Shown here: piece by piece, positions 1-5,761 of the stretch
How the letters are laid out: each line of letters begins with the position of its first letter
Numbering within the stretch: position 1 is the first letter of the stretch
Source of the DNA: JALOOE01 sp964423545
GTDB taxonomy: Bacteria; Chloroflexota; Anaerolineae; CG2-30-64-16
Direction of reading: 5' to 3'
Length of the DNA: 6,174 nt
NCBI GenBank assembly: GCA_964423545.1
Contig: CAYRFV010000313.1
Location: forward strand, 1-6,174
Position numbers and translations under genes: made by a program
The notes under the pieces: model-generated
Databases searched by the model: none
What the model was told of the DNA's origin: nothing
What the model saw: the letters and a program-made list of their open reading frames with translations, nothing else

Positions 1-192
1 CAGTCCAGCCAGGGAGTTCACCGTAAAGAGCAGCGTCACCGAGGTCAACGGGACGGCCAGATGTTCCCGCACATAGATCGTCTGGAACGGCCAGACCATC
101 GCGTTGCCAGTGCTGTTGATGAGTTGGCCCCAGAAGAGGGTCCAGAACTGGCGCGGATAGCCGGAAGTGCTGCGGCGAATGCGTTCGAGCAT
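1..192 (-). CDS. MFS transporter, N-terminal fragment (cut by left window edge)
   Basis: The 5' end of a second major-facilitator transporter gene; the first 64 codons are visible and the rest lies outside the window. The reading frame is open to the edge and starts MLERIRRSTSGYPRQFWTLF. The pattern FWTLFWGQLINSTGNAMVWPF (residues 16-36) followed by an IYVRE segment and a second hydrophobic stretch (about 50-64) is typical of TM1 and the start of TM2 in drug-exporter-type MFS proteins (DHA1/MdtH-like). The ATG at 192-190 is preceded by an AGGA ribosome site about four bases upstream (CAGGAAACG-ATG), which supports this start. It follows the complete MFS gene on the same strand after an 89-bp gap, so the two are probably one operon, with a strong inverted repeat (215-246) in the gap. 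The substrate cannot be told. MFS membership is fairly sure despite the short fragment. Confidence 0.8.
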   Translation of the reverse strand, partial: MLERIRRSTSGYPRQFWTLFWGQLINSTGNAMVWPFQTIYVREHLAVPLTSVTLLFTVNSLAGL

Positions 193-214
193 CGTTTCCT
201 GGCGCGAGGCAAGA

Positions 215-246
215 GATACGGGCCGACAACGCCGTCCGCCCGTATC
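215..246 (-). promoter_or_regulatory. Perfect 9-bp inverted repeat between the two MFS genes
   Basis: GATACGGGC (215-223) and GCCCGTATC (238-246) are exact reverse complements. Inside, after one C-C mismatch, GAC (225-227) pairs with GTC (234-236), leaving a 6-base loop. In RNA this makes a 9+3 bp hairpin ending 22 bases before the start of the second MFS gene. There is no T-run on either strand, so it is a poor intrinsic terminator. On the minus strand the repeat overlaps a weak promoter-like pair (TTGGGG, 17 bases, TACGAT at 249-244), so it could instead be an operator of an internal promoter. Other options are an mRNA-stability or translation-tuning hairpin. The structure is seen directly; its role is inferred. 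Confidence 0.6.
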
Positions 247-281
247 GTAACACCGGCCAATGCTTCCCCCAAACTCGACGG

Positions 282-1613
282 CTATTCGTTCGGCGACACC
301 GCAGGTGCGCCCATGGATGCAGTCGCAGGTTGGGCGGTCTCCGCCGCGACGCGAATGTCTCTGTGGTGGTCTTCGAGATGCACGACTGCGGGGATGGAGG
401 CCGCAGCAATCCCCATCAGAATGCATGCAACGCCACCCAGCACATACCACACTCGCACGCCCAGGGCGTCAGCGACCGGGCCGGCGATGATCATCCCCAG
501 CGGCGACATGGCGGCGGTCAGGCTGCCCATGACGGTGAACACGCGGCCCTGCATGTCCGGTGCGACGACCGACTGCAGGATGGCGAACACCGGGCCATTG
601 GTGATCGGATTCATGAAGCCGGCGACAAACATGCCGACCAATGCCATGCCGAAGAGGGCGGCAGGGGTAAGCCCGATCAACAGCGTCCCGACGCCCATGC
701 CGATGAGGCCAACCAGGGTCGTCACAATCCGCCGGCGGAATCCTCCCCATACGCTGAGGGTGAGCCCGCCGAGAACCACCCCTGCGCCCCAGGTGGCATC
801 AATCCACCCGAGCTGCAGCGCCTGACCTCCGAAGTGCTTGGTGATCAGGATCGGCATCAGCGAGAAGGCGGGGTTCAATAGGAAGTTGATCACTGCCGCC
901 ATGATCATCATCGTCATGACGCCCGGCCAGTGATAGACGTAGCGCAAGCCTTCGCGCACATCCTGGAGGACCGTCGCCCCCTGGCCGGCAGGCGCGCCTG
1001 CCGCGAGGGAGCGCGGCGGCTGTGGGATCAAGACGAAGAACAGCGGTACGATGGCGGTGATGGCGGTGATCACGTCGACGCCCATGATCGCCTGCATAGG
1101 CATGATGCTCAGCAGCAGCGCCCCGAGCGGCGGCGCGACGACATTGAACACACCATGCAGCGTCTGGTTGAGCCCGGCCACGCGCGACAGGTGTTCCTTC
1201 GGCACCATGAGCGAGGTCGAGGCCTGCATGGCCGGCCAGTGGAACGTGCCGGCCACGGAGCGCAGCAGCATCATGACGTACACATGCCACGGCTGGATCG
1301 CGTGGGTCCAGAAAAGAGCGGCCAAAACCAGGGCGCACAGCGCCGCGGCGCCGTCCGCCCACATCATCACCCGTTTGCGGTTCCAGCGATCGACCAGGGC
1401 GCCAGCAAACGGGCCGATCAGCACCCCCGGGAGGATCGCAGCCAGGGTCGCGGTCGCCAGCACGGTGGCCGAGCCGGTCGTCTCCGTCAGCCACCACACC
1501 AGCGCGAACTGCGCCAGCATGCTGCCAATCAGCGAAAAGGCCTGGCCGATCCAGATCGGGAAAAAGGAAGCCACCCAACGCCGGCCGGGCGCCTGGGGTT
1601 GCGTTGTCTCCAT
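282..1613 (-). CDS. MFS exporter, EntS/macrolide-efflux-like (MFS_3 type)
   Basis: A complete 443-residue inner-membrane transporter, expected to use proton-coupled antiport to export a small molecule. About 12 hydrophobic segments run from residue 17 to about 405, followed by a polar C-terminal tail of about 35 residues. Family marks: the loop-2 motif GALVDRWNRKRV at 71-82 (the MFS motif A region, with Asp75 and the Arg/Lys cluster), an Arg in TM4 (LRSVAGTFHWPAMQAS, 117-132), the MVPKEHLSRVAGLNQ segment (136-150) and the late PDMQGRVF loop (352-359). These together fit the EntS/MefA-like branch. The ATG at 1613-1611 has a GAGAG ribosome site seven bases upstream, and length is normal for the family. 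A second MFS gene follows after 89 bp. The upstream promoter carries a palindrome, suggesting repressor control, as is common for efflux genes. The substrate (antibiotic, siderophore or other) is not determinable. Confidence 0.93.
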   Translation of the reverse strand: METTQPQAPGRRWVASFFPIWIGQAFSLIGSMLAQFALVWWLTETTGSATVLATATLAAILPGVLIGPFAGALVDRWNRKRVMMWADGAAALCALVLAALFWTHAIQPWHVYVMMLLRSVAGTFHWPAMQASTSLMVPKEHLSRVAGLNQTLHGVFNVVAPPLGALLLSIMPMQAIMGVDVITAITAIVPLFFVLIPQPPRSLAAGAPAGQGATVLQDVREGLRYVYHWPGVMTMMIMAAVINFLLNPAFSLMPILITKHFGGQALQLGWIDATWGAGVVLGGLTLSVWGGFRRRIVTTLVGLIGMGVGTLLIGLTPAALFGMALVGMFVAGFMNPITNGPVFAILQSVVAPDMQGRVFTVMGSLTAAMSPLGMIIAGPVADALGVRVWYVLGGVACILMGIAAASIPAVVHLEDHHRDIRVAAETAQPATASMGAPAVSPNE

Positions 1614-1626
1614 CGTCTATCTCTCA

Positions 1627-1656
1627 CTATTTTACATAAAAGAGCAGCTCAGCCAT
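1627..1656 (-). CDS. Possible 9-residue leader peptide before the MFS gene
   Basis: On the minus strand, inside the predicted 5' leader of the MFS mRNA, ATG (1656-1654) opens a nine-codon frame MAELLFYVK ending in TAG (1629-1627), 13 bases before the MFS start. A GGGA four bases upstream could serve as a weak ribosome site. The frame lies almost entirely inside an inverted repeat (TTACAT/ATGTAA, 1632-1660, with an inner GAGC/GCTC). Macrolide efflux and methylase genes in other bacteria are known to be controlled by ribosome stalling on such peptides, but a nine-codon frame can arise by chance, so this is a weak call. The same frame is open further upstream to 1812, beyond the promoter. Confidence 0.2.
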   Translation of the reverse strand: MAELLFYVK

Positions 1657-1660
1657 GTAA
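1632..1660 (-). repeat. Inverted repeat in the MFS mRNA leader
   Basis: TTACAT (1632-1637) and ATGTAA (1655-1660) are exact reverse complements. Between them GAGC (1642-1645) and GCTC (1647-1650) form a second, nested pair. In RNA the inner pair can only form if the one-base loop is opened, so the outer arms are the more realistic element. It lies about 20 bases upstream of the MFS start codon and could modulate translation, or be a protein-binding site. Function unknown. Confidence 0.4.
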
Positions 1661-1692
1661 TCCCGTGTAGATTCACTATCCGAACAGATGAG

Positions 1693-1721
1693 ATGATATC
1701 GCGATACCGCGATAAAGTCAA
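1693..1721 (-). promoter_or_regulatory. Sigma70-type promoter of the MFS operon
   Basis: Read on the minus strand: -35 TTGACT (1721-1716), a 17-base spacer (1715-1699) and -10 TATCAT (1698-1693). Both boxes match the sigma70 consensus at five of six positions with ideal spacing, and the surroundings are AT-rich against a GC-rich genome. The start of transcription would be near 1686, giving a leader of about 73 bases before the ATG at 1613. A second, weaker candidate lies upstream: TTGAAA (1760-1755), 16 bases, TAATAT (1738-1733). Confidence 0.7.
1697..1714. promoter_or_regulatory. Operator-like palindrome within the MFS promoter
   Basis: TATCGCG (1697-1703), four bases, CGCGATA (1708-1714) form an exact 7-4-7 palindrome. 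It fills the promoter spacer and touches the -10 box, the classic position for a repressor that blocks RNA polymerase. The unit GCGATA occurs three times nearby (1701-1706, 1709-1714, 1722-1727), and TATCGCGATA (1697-1706) is a shorter palindrome within it. A TetR-, MarR- or GntR-like dimer would fit the size, but no regulator gene is in the window, so the binding protein is unknown. Confidence 0.55.
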
Positions 1722-1796
1722 GCGATATATCAATATTATTCACCTGCGTATTAATTTCAATCAGAGCCACGTGGGGTCCTGCCAGCGCCCCATCTC

Positions 1797-1825
1797 TTGC
1801 GATCGTCAACAATCTGGACTATAAT
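1797..1825 (+). promoter_or_regulatory. Sigma70-type promoter of the ATP-cone kinase operon
   Basis: TTGCGA (-35, 1797-1802), a 17-base spacer and TATAAT (-10, 1820-1825, perfect consensus). The start point would be near 1832, giving an approximately 80-base leader before the kinase start codon. It faces away from the MFS promoter; the two predicted start points are about 145 bp apart. Confidence 0.75.
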
Positions 1826-1858
1826 ACCTACGCAACACAGCCCCAAAGGTGTCGGCGC

Positions 1859-1882
1859 GGGGTGCATCGCGCATCCCCTTTT
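1859..1882 (+). promoter_or_regulatory. Terminator-like hairpin in the kinase mRNA leader
   Basis: GGGGTGC (1859-1865) pairs with GCATCCCC (1871-1878) leaving one bulged T, a five-base loop, and TTTT (1879-1882) directly after. This has the shape of a short intrinsic terminator placed between promoter and start codon, so it may act as an attenuator. The T-run is short, so termination may be partial. An alternative pairing of AAAGG (1845-1849) with CCTTT (1877-1881) would break the hairpin, which is what an antiterminator would do, but it is only five base pairs. Confidence 0.4.
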
Positions 1883-1906
1883 CATCCTCAGATTGCCGGG
1901 AGGATG
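1883..1906 (+). promoter_or_regulatory. Hairpin that sequesters the kinase ribosome-binding site
   Basis: CATCCTC (1883-1889) is the exact reverse complement of GAGGATG (1900-1906), separated by ten bases. The right arm contains most of the Shine-Dalgarno sequence GGGAGG (1898-1903) of the following gene, so the folded form would hide the ribosome site. The arrangement is that of a translational off-switch, perhaps opened by a ligand, a protein or a ribosome. The pairing is seen directly; a regulatory role is inferred. Confidence 0.45.
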
Positions 1907-1911
1907 CCGTG

Positions 1912-3249
1912 ATGATGATCACCCATGTCGTGAAGCGCACCGGCGCAGTCGTGCCGTTCAACAAGGACCGCATCACCAATGCCATCTATCGCGCGGCAGT
2001 GGCAGTGGGCGGGCGCGACCGGACGATCGCCGAGGGCCTGGCGGACGAGGTTGTCGCCGAGCTGGAGGCCAGCCTCCCGCCTGGCCAGGCGCCTACCGTA
2101 GAGGCGATCCAGGATGTCGTCGAGCGCGTGCTGATCCACGCCGGCCACGCGCGCACCGCCAAAGCGTATATCCTGTACCGGGATGAGCGCGCCCGCGCGC
2201 GCCAGCGCCGCGCGCTGCTGTCGGCTGCCCCTGCCACCAACATCCCTTGGCGCAAGCTCTGGGAGGTGCTCGACTGGGCGGTCGACCACGACCTCAATAC
2301 ACTCCAAGGACTGAATGCTCGCCTCGCACGCGGTGAGTTCAGCGAGATTGTGCGCGAGACCGATCGCGCCTACAACGAGGACATCACCACCGCCTCCGAG
2401 ATGGTGCGCGAGCGCCGCGCCGGACTCAAGCTGGTGATCGTCGCTGGGCCTTCCTCGTCTGGCAAGACCACCACCGCCGTCAAGCTGGCCCACCTGCTCA
2501 CCAAGATGGGGATGAAACTGACGCCGCTGACGGTCGATCACTACTTTTTCGATCTGGAGCTCCATCCGCGAGACGAACACGGTGACTACGACTTCGAAAC
2601 GCCACAGGCGCTCGACCTGCCCCTGATCAACGACCATCTGCGCCGGCTGATTACGGGCGAAGAGGTGCGCATCCCGTACTACGACTTCAGGACGGGCAAG
2701 CGCTATGACGGACGCACGCCGATGCGCGTGGGCCCGGACGAGGTGATCCTGATCGACAGCCTCCACGGTTTGTATGCGGACATGACCCAGGGCATCGACG
2801 ACCGCCTGAAGTTCCGGCTCTACCTGGAGCCGCTGCTGCAGATGAAAGACGACGACGGCGAGTACCTCCGCTGGACCGATCTGCGGTTGATGCGCCGGAT
2901 GGTGCGCGACGCCCAGTACCGGGCCTATAGCCCGCAGCGCACCCTGGAGCATTGGCACTATGTGCGCACCAGCGAGAAGCGCAACATCCTGCCCTGCGCC
3001 GGGACCGCTGACTATGTCGTGAACACGGGCCTGCCCTATGAGCTGCCCGTGATGCGCATTCGCCTCCTTCATCATTTCGAGCGTTGGGTCGAGGAGTACC
3101 GCGACGATCCGCTGCGCACCGACGCGTTCGAGCGCGCGGCGCGCGTCTGCAAGTTGCTGTCGGCGGTGACGCCGGTCGCCGATGAATCGGCCATTCCGCC
3201 CGATTCGCTGCTGCGCGAGTTCATCGGGGGAAGCTGCTACACCTATTGA
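1912..3249 (+). CDS. ATP-cone / uridine-kinase-like nucleoside kinase
   Basis: A 445-residue soluble protein with two parts. Residues 3-93 are an ATP-cone: VVKRTGAVVPFNKDRI near the start and a second helix set ending AYILYRDER, the nucleotide-sensing fold known from NrdR and ribonucleotide reductases. After a helical linker (about 100-170) comes a uridine-kinase/phosphoribulokinase-type P-loop domain: Walker A GPSSSGKT (179-186), the VDHYF segment with Asp209 at the usual substrate/catalytic position, GDYDFETPQALD (224-235), PYYDF (255-259) and VILIDSLHGL (278-287) in the Walker B region. The late VRTSEKRNILP, ADYVVN and IPPDSLLREFIGGS (428-441) segments match the nucleoside-kinase branch related to TGS-domain uridine kinases. 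Likely reaction: ATP-dependent phosphorylation of a nucleoside; the exact substrate is unproven. GTG 1909 and ATG 1915 are alternative starts; ATG 1912 lies eight bases after GGGAGG. It is followed after seven bases by the membrane protein gene, probably an operon. Confidence 0.88.
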   Translation: MMITHVVKRTGAVVPFNKDRITNAIYRAAVAVGGRDRTIAEGLADEVVAELEASLPPGQAPTVEAIQDVVERVLIHAGHARTAKAYILYRDERARARQRRALLSAAPATNIPWRKLWEVLDWAVDHDLNTLQGLNARLARGEFSEIVRETDRAYNEDITTASEMVRERRAGLKLVIVAGPSSSGKTTTAVKLAHLLTKMGMKLTPLTVDHYFFDLELHPRDEHGDYDFETPQALDLPLINDHLRRLITGEEVRIPYYDFRTGKRYDGRTPMRVGPDEVILIDSLHGLYADMTQGIDDRLKFRLYLEPLLQMKDDDGEYLRWTDLRLMRRMVRDAQYRAYSPQRTLEHWHYVRTSEKRNILPCAGTADYVVNTGLPYELPVMRIRLLHHFERWVEEYRDDPLRTDAFERAARVCKLLSAVTPVADESAIPPDSLLREFIGGSCYTY

Positions 3250-3256
3250 TGAGGCG

Positions 3257-5761
3257 ATGCCCCGTGCCGTGATAGGCGGCGTCGCAGCCCTGGCCGCCGC
3301 CCTTCTCCTTCTCGAAAGCGCGCTGACGCGGCTCCTGGCCGTCGCACAGTTCTACCACTTCGCCTTCCTTGCGATCAGCCTGGCGCTGCTCGGCTTCGGC
3401 GTCAGCGGGGCACTGCTCAGCATCGCACCGAGGCTGCGGCGCGGCGCTTGGCTGCGGACCACCCCGACCAATCACCTGCTGGCGTGGACGGGCATCGCCA
3501 CCGCCGTAAGCATCGCCCTGGCCTATGCCGTCGTCAACCTGCTCCCCTTCGACAGCTACAGCATCGCCTGGGACCGCCGGCAGATCGTCTACTTCGTGCT
3601 CTACTACCTGGCGCTGACGCTGCCGTTCGCGTGCGGCGGGTTAGGCATCGGCGCGGCGTTGGCTGCGAGCAGGGGATGCAGCCACCAGGTCTACGCGGCC
3701 AATCTGTTCGGGTCCGCAGCCGGGGTGCTGCTTGCGCCGCTGATGCTGTGGCTGGCAGGCGTGCCGGCGGCAGTGCTGGCCAGCATGGTGATTGCACTGC
3801 TGCCCGCAACGGCGCACGCGCCGGCGCCCGGCCTGCGGCTGCGTCTGGGGGTCTGGGTGATCGCCGCGGCCTGTCTGGTCGGGCTAGGAACGCTCAGCGC
3901 GCTCAACCTGGCCGGTCGCGGGCCGCTGGGGATGGCGCTCTCACCTTACAAAGGGCTGGCGCAGGCGCTGCAGATCCCCGGTGCAAGCGTCGTCTTCAGT
4001 CGGTGGGATGCGGTGGCACGCGCCGACCTGGTGAGCGGCGCGCGGCTGCGCGCCCTGCCGGGACTCAGTTACGTTTACTCCGGCACGGCGCCCGCACAGC
4101 TCGGCCTGTCGCTGGACGCGGATGCGCTCAAGCCGCTGACATTGGCCGCGCCGGAGGAGTTCGAGGCGGCTGCCTTTATGCCGGAGGCGCTCGCGTTCGC
4201 GCTGCGGCCCGACGCCCGCGCCCTGGTCATGGAGCCGGGCGGCGGGCTGGGCGTCCTGCAAGCGTTGGCCGGCGGCGCCGGGCATGTGGTTGCGGCGCCG
4301 GGCAGTACGTTGCTCCGGCGCGCCGCAGCCCAGGCGGGCGGCGCCGACATCTATGCCGCAGCCCACGTGGTGGTGTCCGGCGAATCACCCAGGGCGCACC
4401 TGCGCCGCGATCCGGCGCGCTACGACGTCGTCTATTTCCCGCTGACCGATCCCTACCGGCCGATCACCAGCGGCGCGTACAGTCTGGGCGAATCGTACAG
4501 CCTCACGGTAGAGGCGTTCCGCGACGCGTTCGCGCGGCTGAAGCCGAACGGCCTGCTGGTGATCACGCGCTGGCTGCAGAAGCCGCCCAGCGAAAGCCTG
4601 CGCCTGGTCGCTGCGCTGACCGAGGTCCTGGAGCGCCGCGAGGGATTAGAGACCGGAGCTGCCGGAACAGGGACAGTAGCCGCTGGATCGGACGCGTTGG
4701 CCGCGTACCGCGGCATCCAAACCCTCACGGTGCTGGTCAAGCCGGCAGGCTGGGCGCCGGATGAGCTGGCGCGCCTGCGCGAATTCGCCGCGACGCGGCG
4801 CTACGATCTGGTCTGGGCGCCCGGCATCCAGCCGGACGAGATCAACCGCTTCAACCGGGTGGCCGTTACGGAAGACTACAACCTGATCCGGGCGTTGTTC
4901 ACAGCGCCCGACCGAGCGCGCTTCTACGCCGATTACCGCTTCGCCATTGAGCCGGCGACGGACGACCGTCCCTTCTTCTTCCACTTCTTCCGCTGGAGCC
5001 AGACCGGCGATATCCTGACCACCCTGGGCCGCACATGGCAGCCCTTCGGCGGCAGCGGCTACCTGGTGCTCCTGGCGCTGCTGGCGCTGGTGCTGGCGCT
5101 CAGCGCAGCATTGATCGCCGGCCCGCTCCTGATCGCCCGGGGGCAGACCGAGGCGCGCCCCACCCCCCGCCAGCAGATCAAGACGGCGCTCTACTTCGGC
5201 AGTCTGGGGATTGCGTTCCTGTTCGTGGAAATCCCGCTGATCCAGCGCTGGATCGTGGCGCTCGGCCACGCGACGTACGCCTTCACCGCCGTCGTGTTCA
5301 CGATCCTGCTCTTCTCCGGGGCCGGCAGCATGGCGGCGCGGGCGGGCCGGCTGCCCAGGCGTGCGATCCTGTTCGGGGTCGCCGCCTGCGCGCTGGCGAC
5401 GGCCTGGGCCGGTCCTATGCTGGTGGACGCCGCGCTGGGCTGGCCATTCATCGTGCGCGTTGCGGCATTGGTGGTCGGGCTGGCGCCGATGGCGTGGCTG
5501 ATGGGGCTGCCATTCCCACTGGGGCTGGATTGGCTGGAGAGCCTGGGCGCGCCGCAGCGCGTGCTGGCGCCGTGGGCGTGGGCCATCAACGGCTGCGCCT
5601 CGGTCGTGGCTTCCATCCTGGCCGCGATCCTGGCGCTCAGCCATGGGTTCACCCTCGTCCTGACCTTGGGCGCGGCCGCGTACGCGGTCGCCGCTGCAAC
5701 CTCAATGACCTTCGCCCCGCAGCGGCACAAAGATCACGCCGCCGAGGTCTGTGGCCTCTAG
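3257..5761 (+). CDS. Membrane protein with degenerate spermidine-synthase-like core
   Basis: An 834-residue inner-membrane protein in three blocks. Residues 1-220 hold about six to seven membrane segments (LLLLESALTRLL near the start, HFAFLAISLALLGFG following). Residues about 229-590 form a soluble domain resembling spermidine synthase/SAM-dependent methyltransferases: SPYKGL (229-234), a glycine-rich nucleotide-type loop EPGGGLG (326-332), YDVVYFPLTDP (389-399) and PATDDRPFFFHFFRW (566-580). Residues 602-820 are a second membrane block with FLFVEIPLIQRW (654-665), LGHATYAFTAV, MGLPFPLGL and PWAWAINGCASVV, signatures shared by the large bacterial family of membrane-bound spermidine-synthase-like proteins. 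In true aminopropyltransferases the fourth-strand motif carries a catalytic Asp (DSTDP-like); here that position is Pro395, so polyamine synthesis is doubtful. ATG 3257 follows the kinase stop by seven bases with only a close GAGG, so translation may be coupled; an in-frame ATG at 3182 would overlap the kinase and adds an unlike, non-membrane N-terminus. Function unknown. Confidence 0.83.
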   Translation: MPRAVIGGVAALAAALLLLESALTRLLAVAQFYHFAFLAISLALLGFGVSGALLSIAPRLRRGAWLRTTPTNHLLAWTGIATAVSIALAYAVVNLLPFDSYSIAWDRRQIVYFVLYYLALTLPFACGGLGIGAALAASRGCSHQVYAANLFGSAAGVLLAPLMLWLAGVPAAVLASMVIALLPATAHAPAPGLRLRLGVWVIAAACLVGLGTLSALNLAGRGPLGMALSPYKGLAQALQIPGASVVFSRWDAVARADLVSGARLRALPGLSYVYSGTAPAQLGLSLDADALKPLTLAAPEEFEAAAFMPEALAFALRPDARALVMEPGGGLGVLQALAGGAGHVVAAPGSTLLRRAAAQAGGADIYAAAHVVVSGESPRAHLRRDPARYDVVYFPLTDPYRPITSGAYSLGESYSLTVEAFRDAFARLKPNGLLVITRWLQKPPSESLRLVAALTEVLERREGLETGAAGTGTVAAGSDALAAYRGIQTLTVLVKPAGWAPDELARLREFAATRRYDLVWAPGIQPDEINRFNRVAVTEDYNLIRALFTAPDRARFYADYRFAIEPATDDRPFFFHFFRWSQTGDILTTLGRTWQPFGGSGYLVLLALLALVLALSAALIAGPLLIARGQTEARPTPRQQIKTALYFGSLGIAFLFVEIPLIQRWIVALGHATYAFTAVVFTILLFSGAGSMAARAGRLPRRAILFGVAACALATAWAGPMLVDAALGWPFIVRVAALVVGLAPMAWLMGLPFPLGLDWLESLGAPQRVLAPWAWAINGCASVVASILAAILALSHGFTLVLTLGAAAYAVAAATSMTFAPQRHKDHAAEVCGL

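Larger units (their letters stand above)
1614..1911. other. Divergent intergenic control region
   Basis: This 298-bp stretch between the divergent MFS and kinase genes contains no convincing protein gene apart from the tentative nine-codon leader frame. It holds the two back-to-back promoters, the operator-like palindrome and the leader hairpins listed separately. The part from about 1627 to 1760 is markedly AT-richer than the flanking genes. From 1761 to 1796 I see no recognisable element. Confidence 0.85.

Noticed and set aside
1627..1812. A 61-codon minus-strand frame across the divergent intergenic region
   Set aside because: It runs through both promoters and the operator palindrome, has no recognisable domain, and most of it lies upstream of the predicted MFS transcript start. 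Only its last nine codons are kept as a tentative leader peptide.
61..1824. Several overlapping plus-strand frames (61-825, 330-881, 930-1670, 1051-1824)
   Set aside because: They lie antisense to the MFS genes, show no domain and have low-complexity Pro/Arg/His/Thr-rich composition.
1849..1911. GTG 1849 as an upstream start for the kinase, adding 21 residues
   Set aside because: No ribosome site before it, the extra residues are not part of the ATP-cone, and the region carries the leader hairpins; GGGAGG at 1898-1903 points to 1909/1912.
1888..3075. Long minus-strand open frame (395 codons) opposite the kinase gene
   Set aside because: Composition is a typical GC-rich antisense shadow (rich in His, Ala, Arg, Val, Gln), while the plus strand has clear family motifs.
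3182..3256. ATG 3182 as the start of the membrane protein
   Set aside because: It lies inside the kinase gene and gives a polar, Cys/Ser/Pro-rich extension of 25 residues before the first membrane helix; ATG 3257 gives a normal start. The choice is likely but not certain.
3249..3272. TGATG overlap suggesting a start at ATG 3249
   Set aside because: That frame reads only seven codons before a stop and does not lead into the membrane protein frame.
5062..5100. Repeated CTGGCGCTG units
   Set aside because: They encode a Leu/Ala-rich membrane helix; codon bias explains the repetition.
4646..5644. 332-codon minus-strand frame opposite the membrane protein gene
   Set aside because: Gln/Arg/His-rich shadow of the membrane-helix codons on the other strand; no recognisable motif.
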